DNA of 49,528 bases, taken from Chloroflexota bacterium (lineage in GTDB: Bacteria > Chloroflexota > Anaerolineae > UBA4142). The notes beneath the pieces are model-generated. The model saw nothing but the letters and a program-made list of their open reading frames with translations, was not told the origin of the DNA and searched no databases. Position numbers and translations under genes: made by a program. This document shows positions 26,682 through 34,500 of this stretch, one piece after another (position 1 is the first letter of the stretch; the number at the start of each line of letters is the position of its first letter). The DNA lies in contig JACRMI010000080.1 in the NCBI GenBank assembly GCA_016215025.1, forward strand, positions 1 through 49,528, given 5' to 3'.

Positions 26682-28511
26682 GTGACAGCATCGCAATTGA
26701 AATCCAATGTTTCCGCTGCAATCTACAAGTGGCAGCTACCCCTGATGCTCGGTCTCATCGGGGTTGTAGTTCTGTTGGCGTACAAGCCAGCCTTCACGTT
26801 GAGCTTTGTCGGCGATGATTGGATCTTTTATGAAATCGCCGGGCGATTGAGCTGGCAAGATTATCTCGCCAAGTACTTTGATCCGCGCATGCAGACGGCG
26901 TGGTATCGCCCGTTGCAAGGCATTCTATTTCGCTTGGCGTACGAAGTGTTTGGCACAGACCAAGTGGGTTATCACGCTGGGAATGTCCTATTCCAACTTG
27001 GAAATTCACTGCTTCTCTTCGCCGTCGCCGTGCGCGCAACGAACAAGTTGAGCATTGGACTCGTTGCGGCGCTGTTGTTTGCCAGCTTTCCAACGGCCGT
27101 CGAAGGCGTGTTCAAGCCCGGCGTAGTCGATCCCTTGACGACGTTTTGTTTTCTCGGAACGATTTGGTTCTGGCTCGGTTATCTGCGCAATCAAAAGTCG
27201 CGCGACTATTGGTTGGCGTTTGGATGCTTTGTTCTAGCATTGTCGAGCAAGGAAATCGCCGTACTGATGCCGATCACATTATTCTTGATTGATCGTTTTG
27301 TGGTGGGCGAGACCGTGACGATCAAGCAACTCGTTCAACGTTACGTTTGGTTCGGCGTTGTCATCCTGGGTTATATTCCAATCGAATATGCGGTCGTGAG
27401 CCGCAGCGTCTTTGTGCGCCATGAAGGATATGTGCCGGGGCTGCAAATCATTTCGAATTTGTTTGACTATTCAAGTTCACTGGTGTTTCCTTGGGGACTG
27501 CCAGCGCCGTACAATTATGCAGTGCTCGTCGCAGTTGGCCTGGGATTGGCGTACGTTATTTTGGTTCAAAAGAGACTGGCATTACTGCCTATTGTCGCAA
27601 GCGCGATTTTTGCCATCCTGCCGATCTTGGCTTTTCCGTTTGTGACGAATCGTTTTCTCTATCTTTCACTTACATCGACCGCGATTCTTTATGCCTTGGT
27701 AATTGATTGGCTCATGCGCAAGTTCTCTTTCAAGTGGCTGCCTCACGTGCTGAGTATTGTCATCGCTATGATCGTGCTGATAGGTGGCATAGGCATTTTC
27801 GATGCGGCGACGGGGTTCGCCGAGTTTGCGCGCGTATCGCGAGTGCCATTCCGCAACGTTTCGCAAGCACATCCTTCGTTCCCGCCCGATTCGTATTTGT
27901 ATTTCATCAACCCGCCTCTGCCGGGACCCAGTTTGTCCGGAATGTTTTTTTGGCGATATGGTACGCGCGTCACCGTCAGCGTCGACGACTCGAATGGTCG
28001 GGTAGGTCTACGCGATCATGCCAATTCCTGGGTTTATATTTTCGATGAGCAGGGCAATCAAAAGGAACTCGCCGTCGAAAAAGATGACAAATCTATTTCA
28101 TCGCCGCCGTTGCCCGTTGCCTTTTCCGCGCCGATTCGTTTGGATGGTTACGAATTGGTCAGCACTCGAATCAAGGCGTCGGATGCGCTCGTACTCGTTT
28201 TATACTGGCGTGGACAAGGTGGAATCGAGAAGGATTACACGGTTTCGGTTCAATTGATCGATTCGAAAGGCAACCGCGTCGCCGGATATGACAAAGAACC
28301 CAAGCATAGTAGATCGCCAACGAGTACATGGTTAGCCAATGATCTTGTCTCCGATGCGATTCAATTTCCGGTCGCCGTGCCGCCAGGGACGTATCGTTTG
28401 TCGATTGGATTATACGATCCAGGCACATCCGAGACTTTATATTTGCTTGCCGTCGATGGCAAAAAGCTAGGTGATAAGATTATGATCGAGCCGGTGAACA
28501 TCGTCGAATGA
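26682..28511 (+). CDS. GT-C-like membrane glycosyltransferase, paralogue 3, with C-terminal beta domain
   Basis: A 609-residue protein starting at GTG immediately after the previous TAA. FVGDDWIFY gives D45-D46 as the candidate catalytic pair and WYRPLQGILF follows. The helical part runs to about residue 375; the linker has DSYLYFINPPLPGPSLSGM, and the beta domain lies at about 480-600 (LVLYWRG, DYTVSVQLID, SPTSTWL, YRLSIGLYDPGTSETLYL). The internal Trp-Arg-Gly instead of Trp-Arg-Ala and the Val-Gln instead of Val-His mark it as the more divergent beta domain. It belongs to the same transcript as its neighbours. Confidence 0.8.
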   Translation: MTASQLKSNVSAAIYKWQLPLMLGLIGVVVLLAYKPAFTLSFVGDDWIFYEIAGRLSWQDYLAKYFDPRMQTAWYRPLQGILFRLAYEVFGTDQVGYHAGNVLFQLGNSLLLFAVAVRATNKLSIGLVAALLFASFPTAVEGVFKPGVVDPLTTFCFLGTIWFWLGYLRNQKSRDYWLAFGCFVLALSSKEIAVLMPITLFLIDRFVVGETVTIKQLVQRYVWFGVVILGYIPIEYAVVSRSVFVRHEGYVPGLQIISNLFDYSSSLVFPWGLPAPYNYAVLVAVGLGLAYVILVQKRLALLPIVASAIFAILPILAFPFVTNRFLYLSLTSTAILYALVIDWLMRKFSFKWLPHVLSIVIAMIVLIGGIGIFDAATGFAEFARVSRVPFRNVSQAHPSFPPDSYLYFINPPLPGPSLSGMFFWRYGTRVTVSVDDSNGRVGLRDHANSWVYIFDEQGNQKELAVEKDDKSISSPPLPVAFSAPIRLDGYELVSTRIKASDALVLVLYWRGQGGIEKDYTVSVQLIDSKGNRVAGYDKEPKHSRSPTSTWLANDLVSDAIQFPVAVPPGTYRLSIGLYDPGTSETLYLLAVDGKKLGDKIMIEPVNIVE

Positions 28512-28551
28512 ACACCTGTTGTGTGAGACATCAATCAAAGGATATTTCATC

Positions 28552-29280
28552 GTGGAAAACGTAAGTCAAACCGGCAATCATGGTTTCAAGTGTGGCGTGA
28601 ATACAGTCGTTTATCCTGGTGCGATTATAGAGTCCGGTGTGGTGCTGGGAAATGGGGTTGTCGTTCACGACCAAGTTTTGATCCATCGGGGAACGACGGT
28701 TCATGATAATGCCGTGCTCGGGCGAGTGCCCCAAGTCGCCGGAATTATTCAACGCACTCCCAAAGGAAACCTTTCACGGTTGGAGATTGGCGCGAATTGC
28801 GTAATCGGCGCGAATACGGTGCTCTATGTGGGGACAACGATTGGCGATAACACGCTCATCGGCGATTTGACCAGTATTCGGGAAGAGTGCCAGATTGGGA
28901 ATCGCGTGGTCATCGGTCGAGGCGTCATGTTGAATTACAACATCGAAATCCGTGATCGCGCGCGCGTGATGGACGCGAGTCATTTTGGCGGTGACGTGAT
29001 CGTCGAAGAAGACGTCTTTGTCGGTCCGCATGTCTCGATGGCAAACGATAACACCATCGGCTTGCAAGCAGGCGTGACGCGGCGCGGTCCGCACATATGC
29101 CGCGGCGCGTCGATTGGAATTGGCGCGATCTTGCTCGCCGGCGTGGTCATCGGCGAGCAGGCAATTATCGGCGCGGGCGCGCTCGTGCTTGAGGGTGTGC
29201 CGCCGCGTACGATTGCCATGGGTGCGCCCGCCAAAATCAAAGGTCCTGTGCCAGATCACTTGCTGCGGCCGATTTCTTGA
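28552..29280 (+). CDS. Hexapeptide-repeat sugar acyltransferase
   Basis: A 242-residue left-handed beta-helix enzyme. The frame is open from 28519, but GTG 28552 is the likely start, with AAAGGA 9 nt upstream. Many hexapeptide turns are visible (VVYPGAIIESGVVLGNGVVV, LEIGANCVIGANTVLYVGTTIG, IGIGAILLAGVVIGEQAIIG), ending in PPRTIAMGAPAKIKG, the standard C-terminal loop. VSMANDNTIG is similar to the substrate loop of WlbB/WbpD-like N-acetyltransferases. It probably acylates an amino-sugar nucleotide for the glycan assembled by the operon (inference). It lies between paralogue 3 and a GT2 gene. Confidence 0.85.
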   Translation: MENVSQTGNHGFKCGVNTVVYPGAIIESGVVLGNGVVVHDQVLIHRGTTVHDNAVLGRVPQVAGIIQRTPKGNLSRLEIGANCVIGANTVLYVGTTIGDNTLIGDLTSIREECQIGNRVVIGRGVMLNYNIEIRDRARVMDASHFGGDVIVEEDVFVGPHVSMANDNTIGLQAGVTRRGPHICRGASIGIGAILLAGVVIGEQAIIGAGALVLEGVPPRTIAMGAPAKIKGPVPDHLLRPIS

Positions 29281-29292
29281 GAGGATAGGCGG

Positions 29293-30273
29293 ATGAAAAT
29301 TTCTGTAGTTGTGCCCGTGTACTATAATGCGGCTAGTCTTCCGCTTTTGCACGAGCGGCTCGCCAAGGTCGCTGCCCAAATTGCCTATTCTGAATTTGAG
29401 TTTATTTTTGTCGACGACGGCAGTGGTGACGATTCCTTTGAGGTTTTACGAAACTTGACGGAGACAGATTCTCGCGTCAAGGCCATTCGGTTAGTGCGGA
29501 ATTCTGGCTCCAACCCCGCGATTCTGGCAGGGCTAGCTCATGCGCAAGGCGATGCGAGTGTTGTGATTACGGCGGATTTGCAAGACCCTCCGGAATTGCT
29601 TCCAGAGATGGTGACCAAGTGGTGTGAAGGTTACAAAGTGGTGTTGGCTGTCCGAACGCAACGGAGCGATCCATGGATAACGCGCTTGACGGGCGATGTG
29701 TTCAATTGGCTCTACAAGCGATTGGTTTTTCCAAATTTTCCACAAAAGGGTTTTGATTTTTTTCTGGCGGACAAAGAAGTTATTCGGGTACTGGTACAGA
29801 ATGCGGGACCGAATCTCTATTTGTTCGGCTTGCTGTTGTGGGCGGGTTTCAAATCGGTGACCGTGTCTTATGAGCGCGCCGAACGCAAGTTTGGAAAATC
29901 GCGCTGGACGCTGGGCAAAAAGATAAAGTATTTCATGGATGCGTTTGTTGGATTTTCTTACTTGCCGCTACGCATAACGTCAGTTGTCGGTATGTTGCTT
30001 GCACTTTTCGGCTTTCTCTACGCAGGTTTTGTAGTCATCGCTCGCATCGTTTGGGGCTTTCCGGTCGAAGGTTGGACTTCGTTGATGGTGGTCTTGCTCT
30101 TGGTTTCCGGAGTGCAACTGGTCATGCTCGGAATCCTTGGCGAATACCTGTGGCGCAATCTCGACGAAACGCGCCGCCGCCCGCTGTACTTGATCGGTGA
30201 AACGCTTGGATTTGAGAATCATCCGCGTGAGACCCCCGTCACTAGGGTCAGCATCGAGAAAATGGACGAATGA
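29293..30273 (+). CDS. GT2 polyprenyl-phosphate glycosyltransferase (ArnC/GtrB-like), membrane-anchored
   Basis: A 326-residue enzyme. The N-terminal GT-A domain has ISVVVPVYYNAASL, FIFVDDGSGDDSFEVL and ITADLQDPPELLPEM, where DLQDPPE is the characteristic metal and donor motif of the ArnC/GtrB/Dpm1 branch. KSRWTLGKKIKYFMDAFVGFS precedes two C-terminal helices (about 230-255 and 265-290), again as in GtrB/ArnC. AGAGGATAGGCGG lies just before ATG 29293. It should make polyprenyl-phosphate-linked sugar at the inner face, the donor for the neighbouring GT-C proteins. Its stop overlaps the next start (ATGA), which couples it to paralogue 4. Confidence 0.92.
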   Translation: MKISVVVPVYYNAASLPLLHERLAKVAAQIAYSEFEFIFVDDGSGDDSFEVLRNLTETDSRVKAIRLVRNSGSNPAILAGLAHAQGDASVVITADLQDPPELLPEMVTKWCEGYKVVLAVRTQRSDPWITRLTGDVFNWLYKRLVFPNFPQKGFDFFLADKEVIRVLVQNAGPNLYLFGLLLWAGFKSVTVSYERAERKFGKSRWTLGKKIKYFMDAFVGFSYLPLRITSVVGMLLALFGFLYAGFVVIARIVWGFPVEGWTSLMVVLLLVSGVQLVMLGILGEYLWRNLDETRRRPLYLIGETLGFENHPRETPVTRVSIEKMDE

Positions 30274-32111
30274 AATTCGACATTTTCCATTTGAATGATC
30301 TACGACTTGTCCGATCACCGAGTTGGTCGATCTTCACCGCGCTCACTCTTGGCATTGCGGGCTTGATTCTGTATGGTCCCATTCTGCAAGCAGGTTTTTG
30401 GACGGACGATTTTGTCTTTGTGGAATTGGCAGCGCGACGCACCTTCGCCGATTATTTCGCATTTTATTTTGATCCGCGCAATCTTGATTTGCAGTGGTAT
30501 CGCCCGATGCAAGGAATTCAATGGTGGATCGAATATCAGCTTTTGGGGACAGATGCTACGGGCTACCATATCGTCAATCTTATTTTTCATTTGCTCAATT
30601 GTTTCTTGCTTTCGATGCTCATCACGCAGTTTACACGTGATCAAGTCAGCGGGTTGGTATCGGCGCTGCTGTTTTTGAGTTTGCCTCTCATTAGTGTGGC
30701 TGTTCATTGGCCTGGTGTTGCCGATGTCTTGATGACGCTGTTTTATCTCACCACGTTATTGTTTTGGGTGCGTTATTTGAAGGAGGGACGCAGGTGGATA
30801 TATGCGCTGGCGCTCATCGCATTTATCTGTACCCTGTTGACAAAGGAAATGGGCGCGACGTTGATCGCCGTTCTGTTTCTGGCGGATCGTTTGTTGGTCA
30901 GAAAACCTGCTTCCATTCGTGAATTGGTCAAACGTTACCTCCCTTTGACCTTAATTATGATCTTTTACGCTGCAATTGAATATCTAATTTCAATTCGCGG
31001 GGTCTATGTGGGGCAGGTCGCTTATCGCCCAAGTGAACGGGTCTGGGCGAATGCGTGGCAATACATCCAAGGGCTTGTGGTTCCCTGGAATCTTGGTGAA
31101 CCTTGGAACCAACTTGCATTTTTCCTCTTCGTGGTTGTGATATTGTTTTTGATTGTAATCAAGCGGCAACCGACTGTGATCTTCCTGGTCGCCGCCGGAT
31201 TGATTGCGGTCCTTCCGGTCCTGCCGTTTCCTTATGCGCTGAATCGATATCTCTATCTTCCCATTCTCGCCACAATGACGTTGTTTGGACTTGGCTTTGC
31301 GATTGTGCGCGCGCGTATTCCTACGTTGCTTGGACGTACGCTTTGGCTAGGCGTGGCGGTTCTATTTTTGATTTGGAATGGAATGAGCGTAAACGAGGGT
31401 GCGGTGAACTTTGCAAATTTCATCCGCGACACGCGTTTGCAATTTCGTCCTATCTTTCAAAAGCATCCTGCTATTTCTTCTGATACTCTCTTTTATTTTA
31501 TCGATCCCCCTTTTCCCACCCCAACGATTTCTTCGATGATGTTCGTGCGCTACGGAGCGAATGCCTATGCCTATGGGACGGATCGTGGAAATGTTGCAGG
31601 GCTGAGGAATCATGACGCAGCATATATTTATTATCGCGATGATAACCAAGTCTGGCAGGAGATTTCAGTTACCAATAACTTGGCGACGCGTGCATCGACA
31701 GCAATCCCTGCGCGGTTTACCGGAGGAATTCAGCTTGACGCCTATGAGCTAGCCGCGGATACGATCAAACGCAATCAAACGCTGGGTCTGATTGTTTACT
31801 GGCGCACGGTGGAACCGATTGCGGTCAACTATACGCTGTTCGTTCATTTGGTGAATGCTCACGGACAAGTTGTAGCGGGTCTGGATAGTCAGCCTCATCA
31901 AGGCAATGCGCCGACAAGTTCATGGCGCGTGAATTATCCGCTTGCCGATGGAATTGTTGTTCCAATTGATGCCACGGTTCTGCCGGGTAGTTATTCGATA
32001 GAATTAGGTTGGTACAATGTGGATACAGGGCAGCGTCTATCGCTCGTTGATGAAATGGGTCAACCGTTGGACGACAAGATTCTGATTAAGCCGATTCAGA
32101 TTAGCGAATGA
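30270..32111 (+). CDS. GT-C-like membrane glycosyltransferase, paralogue 4, with C-terminal beta domain
   Basis: A 613-residue membrane protein in a 4-nt ATGA overlap with the upstream GT2. FWTDDFVFVELA gives D46-D47 and QWYRPMQGIQWW follows, as in paralogues 2 and 3. The linker has LFYFIDPPFPTPTISSM, and the terminal beta domain at about 490-605 has LIVYWRTVEPI, YTLFVHLVN, PTSSWRV and YSIELGWYNVDTGQRLSL. It is exactly 1842 nt, like paralogues 1 and 2, which suggests recent duplication with strong length constraint. It is followed by another 4-nt overlap. Confidence 0.8.
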   Translation: MKFDIFHLNDLRLVRSPSWSIFTALTLGIAGLILYGPILQAGFWTDDFVFVELAARRTFADYFAFYFDPRNLDLQWYRPMQGIQWWIEYQLLGTDATGYHIVNLIFHLLNCFLLSMLITQFTRDQVSGLVSALLFLSLPLISVAVHWPGVADVLMTLFYLTTLLFWVRYLKEGRRWIYALALIAFICTLLTKEMGATLIAVLFLADRLLVRKPASIRELVKRYLPLTLIMIFYAAIEYLISIRGVYVGQVAYRPSERVWANAWQYIQGLVVPWNLGEPWNQLAFFLFVVVILFLIVIKRQPTVIFLVAAGLIAVLPVLPFPYALNRYLYLPILATMTLFGLGFAIVRARIPTLLGRTLWLGVAVLFLIWNGMSVNEGAVNFANFIRDTRLQFRPIFQKHPAISSDTLFYFIDPPFPTPTISSMMFVRYGANAYAYGTDRGNVAGLRNHDAAYIYYRDDNQVWQEISVTNNLATRASTAIPARFTGGIQLDAYELAADTIKRNQTLGLIVYWRTVEPIAVNYTLFVHLVNAHGQVVAGLDSQPHQGNAPTSSWRVNYPLADGIVVPIDATVLPGSYSIELGWYNVDTGQRLSLVDEMGQPLDDKILIKPIQISE

Positions 32112-34339
32112 ATATCCGAATCGTGCAGCACCATCGATTTTTGTTTTTGATTCTCATCGCATTTCTAATTCTCGGCGTGACTTATTCCATCGTCACGCCG
32201 ATTTTTGAGGCAGGCGACGAGCTATGGCATTATCCGTTCGTGCAATCGCTCTCAACGGGACACGGCTTGCCCGTTCAAGACCCGAACATCGAAACATTGT
32301 GGGCGCAAGAGGGCGGGCAGCCCCCGCTGTACTATGTTGTCAGTGCGCTCGCCACATTTTGGATCGACACGCGCGATCTCCCCGACCGTCTTTGGCGTAA
32401 TCCACATGCGCGCATTGGTATCCCGCTCGACTATGGCAACAAGAACATGGTGGTTCACACGAGTGCGGAAAACTTTCCCTGGCAGAATACGACGCTTGCC
32501 GTTCACCTCATTCGTTTTCTTTCGATCATCTTTTCGGCGATTACCGTGGTGCTGACCTATTTCTTTGCGCTCGAAATAAAAAACGATAAACGGCTCGCCG
32601 CACTTGCCGCTTTCTTGGTCGCATTCAACCCGATGTTTATTTTTATCAGCGCATCGGTGAACAATGATAACCTTGCGACGATGTTGGCAACACTTGCGCT
32701 CTTACTCCTCGCGCAACTCGTTACGCGCGGTGCAACCATGCAGCGATTCGTCATGCTCGGCGTTGTGCTTGGGCTAGGCGCGTTGACCAAGATCAGCAAC
32801 ACCGGATTGTTCGTCGTCGCAGTGTGTGTCTTTGCACATTTGCTTTGGCAATCGATTGACCGCAGACGGCAGACGGCAGACGGCAGCGATGAAGGGGCGG
32901 TCGGCAGTCGGTGGTCGGTGGTCATCACAGGCAGTTTAGTATGCGGCTTGCTCGTGATTGCTATTGCGTTCTGGTGGTACGTCCGCAATTGGTTGCTCTA
33001 TGACGATTTGCTGGCGTTCAACGTTTGGGTGCAAATTGCAGGTGGGCGTCCCGCGCCGGTGACACTCGCGAGCTTGATCGGTGAATTCCAAGGATTTAGA
33101 ATTTCGTTCTGGGGAAACTTTGGCGGCGTCAATCTCATCGCGCCGGATTTTGTTTACACCGCTCTCGATGCGTTCACCGTCCTTGCCATCGTTGGCTTGA
33201 TCGTCGGCATCGTCCGCCGAACATTGCCGCACTTGCTCTGGCTTCCAACGGTGTGGCTCGTCTTCATTTCGATTTCGCTCGTGCGCTGGACGTGGCTCAC
33301 TATGGCATCGCAGGGACGACTAATTTTTCCTGCCATCGCCGCAGTTGCAGTCTTGTTCGCTGTTGGACTCGACCAATTACGTTTTACGTTTTACGGATCA
33401 CGGCGTTTGTCACTTGCTCATTTGTCATTTGTCATTTTGATTCCTTTTTCCTTTTTATCTCCGTTCGCTATCATCGCTCCTCCCTATGCTTTGCCTTCAC
33501 GTTTTGCCAATGATGCAAAGGTGTCGAATCCCGTTCATCTCACGTTCGATAATCGAGCTGAGTTGGTGGGCTACGACTTGCCACAAATATCAGTTGCGCC
33601 GAGCGATGAATTACCCATTACGGTTTATTGGCGCGCGCTGGATCGTATCGACGAAGATTTCTCAGTTTCGATTCGGCTGCTCGACGCAGAGGGAAAAATT
33701 ATCGGACGATGGGATGCGTTTCCCGGCGGAGGTCTTTATCCAACTCGCGTGTGGGAACCGGGCGAAGTGATTCAGGACAATTATCGTGTGCCCGTTTCGC
33801 TGGAAGCACACGGTCCCGCAGTTGGCTCGATTCAAGTAGGGTTGTATCGACGTGTGCCGTTGCAAGACCTAACGGCGCGTGACCCGCAAGGCAACCTCGT
33901 TACGCCGACCATTGCACGATTCAAAATCGACGGGCAATCGAATGTGCAAGTTGTCAATCCAGTCGATCACAACTTTGGCGATCAAATGGCGTTGATCGGT
34001 TACACAAGGCAGATTAGCAGCGATTCTTTATTGGTCAAATTGGATTGGCGCGCGCTTGCGTCGATGACAGAGGACTATACCGTTTTCGTCCACCTCATCG
34101 ATGCGCAGGGTAACACACTCACACAAAACGATAGCCAGCCGCAACACTCCAAGTATCCAACATCATTTTGGGACAAAGGCGAAATCGTTATCGATCCGCA
34201 TCCGTTGACGATTCCGCGCGATCTATCGCCCGGACAATATCGAATCGAAATTGGAGTCTATCGCGCGAGTGATGGCACGCGCTTGGGATTGTCCGATGGC
34301 AGCAGCTCGATCATTATCGAGACGATAAACTTGCCGTGA
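32108..34339 (+). CDS. GT-C-like membrane glycosyltransferase with two C-terminal beta domains
   Basis: A 743-residue paralogue of the protein at 7274. FEAGDELWHYP (D37-E38), GGQPPLYYV and NTTLAVHLIRFLSI match that protein position by position. The helical part ends near residue 455; two beta domains follow at about 490-590 (ITVYWRA, SIQVGLY) and 620-735 (VKLDWRA, DYTVFVHLID, YRIEIGVYR). Short tandem repeats are translated in loops at 32861-32927 (Arg/Ser/Gly-rich) and 33375-33440, the second at nearly the same place as a related repeat in the paralogue. The start overlaps the previous stop by 4 nt (ATGA). It is the last gene of the operon. Confidence 0.8.
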   Translation: MNIRIVQHHRFLFLILIAFLILGVTYSIVTPIFEAGDELWHYPFVQSLSTGHGLPVQDPNIETLWAQEGGQPPLYYVVSALATFWIDTRDLPDRLWRNPHARIGIPLDYGNKNMVVHTSAENFPWQNTTLAVHLIRFLSIIFSAITVVLTYFFALEIKNDKRLAALAAFLVAFNPMFIFISASVNNDNLATMLATLALLLLAQLVTRGATMQRFVMLGVVLGLGALTKISNTGLFVVAVCVFAHLLWQSIDRRRQTADGSDEGAVGSRWSVVITGSLVCGLLVIAIAFWWYVRNWLLYDDLLAFNVWVQIAGGRPAPVTLASLIGEFQGFRISFWGNFGGVNLIAPDFVYTALDAFTVLAIVGLIVGIVRRTLPHLLWLPTVWLVFISISLVRWTWLTMASQGRLIFPAIAAVAVLFAVGLDQLRFTFYGSRRLSLAHLSFVILIPFSFLSPFAIIAPPYALPSRFANDAKVSNPVHLTFDNRAELVGYDLPQISVAPSDELPITVYWRALDRIDEDFSVSIRLLDAEGKIIGRWDAFPGGGLYPTRVWEPGEVIQDNYRVPVSLEAHGPAVGSIQVGLYRRVPLQDLTARDPQGNLVTPTIARFKIDGQSNVQVVNPVDHNFGDQMALIGYTRQISSDSLLVKLDWRALASMTEDYTVFVHLIDAQGNTLTQNDSQPQHSKYPTSFWDKGEIVIDPHPLTIPRDLSPGQYRIEIGVYRASDGTRLGLSDGSSSIIIETINLP
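32861..32927 (+). repeat. In-frame tandem repeat (GGCAGAC / GGTCGGT units)
   Basis: Tandem CGGCAGA units are followed by inverted-sense GGTCGGTGGTC units inside the two-domain GT-C gene. They code for a hydrophilic loop between membrane helices. The word family is related to that in the SAM riboswitch, mutS and mutL. Confidence 0.7.
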
Positions 34340-34356
34340 TTTGAAAATCCCAAACT

Positions 34357-34452
34357 AGACCCTAAAGGTTTCTTTCCCTAAACGAATTGTAGGTAGAGGA
34401 AAGTAGGTTGGTCAATGCAAGTATTGACTGGCGAGGAAACCTTTTAGGGTCT
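34357..34452. repeat. Inverted repeat, AGACCCTAAAGGTTTC family (copy 1)
   Basis: The left arm AGACCCTAAAGGTTTC (34357-34372) and right arm GAAACCTTTTAGGGTCT (34436-34452) are complementary apart from one extra T and enclose a smaller stem (GTCAAT 34411-34416 with ATTGAC 34423-34428). It ends in CTTTTACTT, so it may also terminate the glycan operon. A second copy of the arms is at 44416-44512. Confidence 0.8.
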
Positions 34453-34461
34453 TTTACTTGC

Positions 34462-34490
34462 TTGTCGTTGTAAAGAAATCAAATTATAAT
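34462..34490 (+). promoter_or_regulatory. Promoter of mutS, with an almost leaderless start
   Basis: TTGTCG (34462-34467) and TATAAT (34485-34490) are 17 nt apart. The -10 box overlaps the in-frame ATG at 34489, so the transcript must start near 34497 and the first usable codon is ATG 34501. Confidence 0.7.
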
Positions 34491-34500
34491 GTCCACCATC

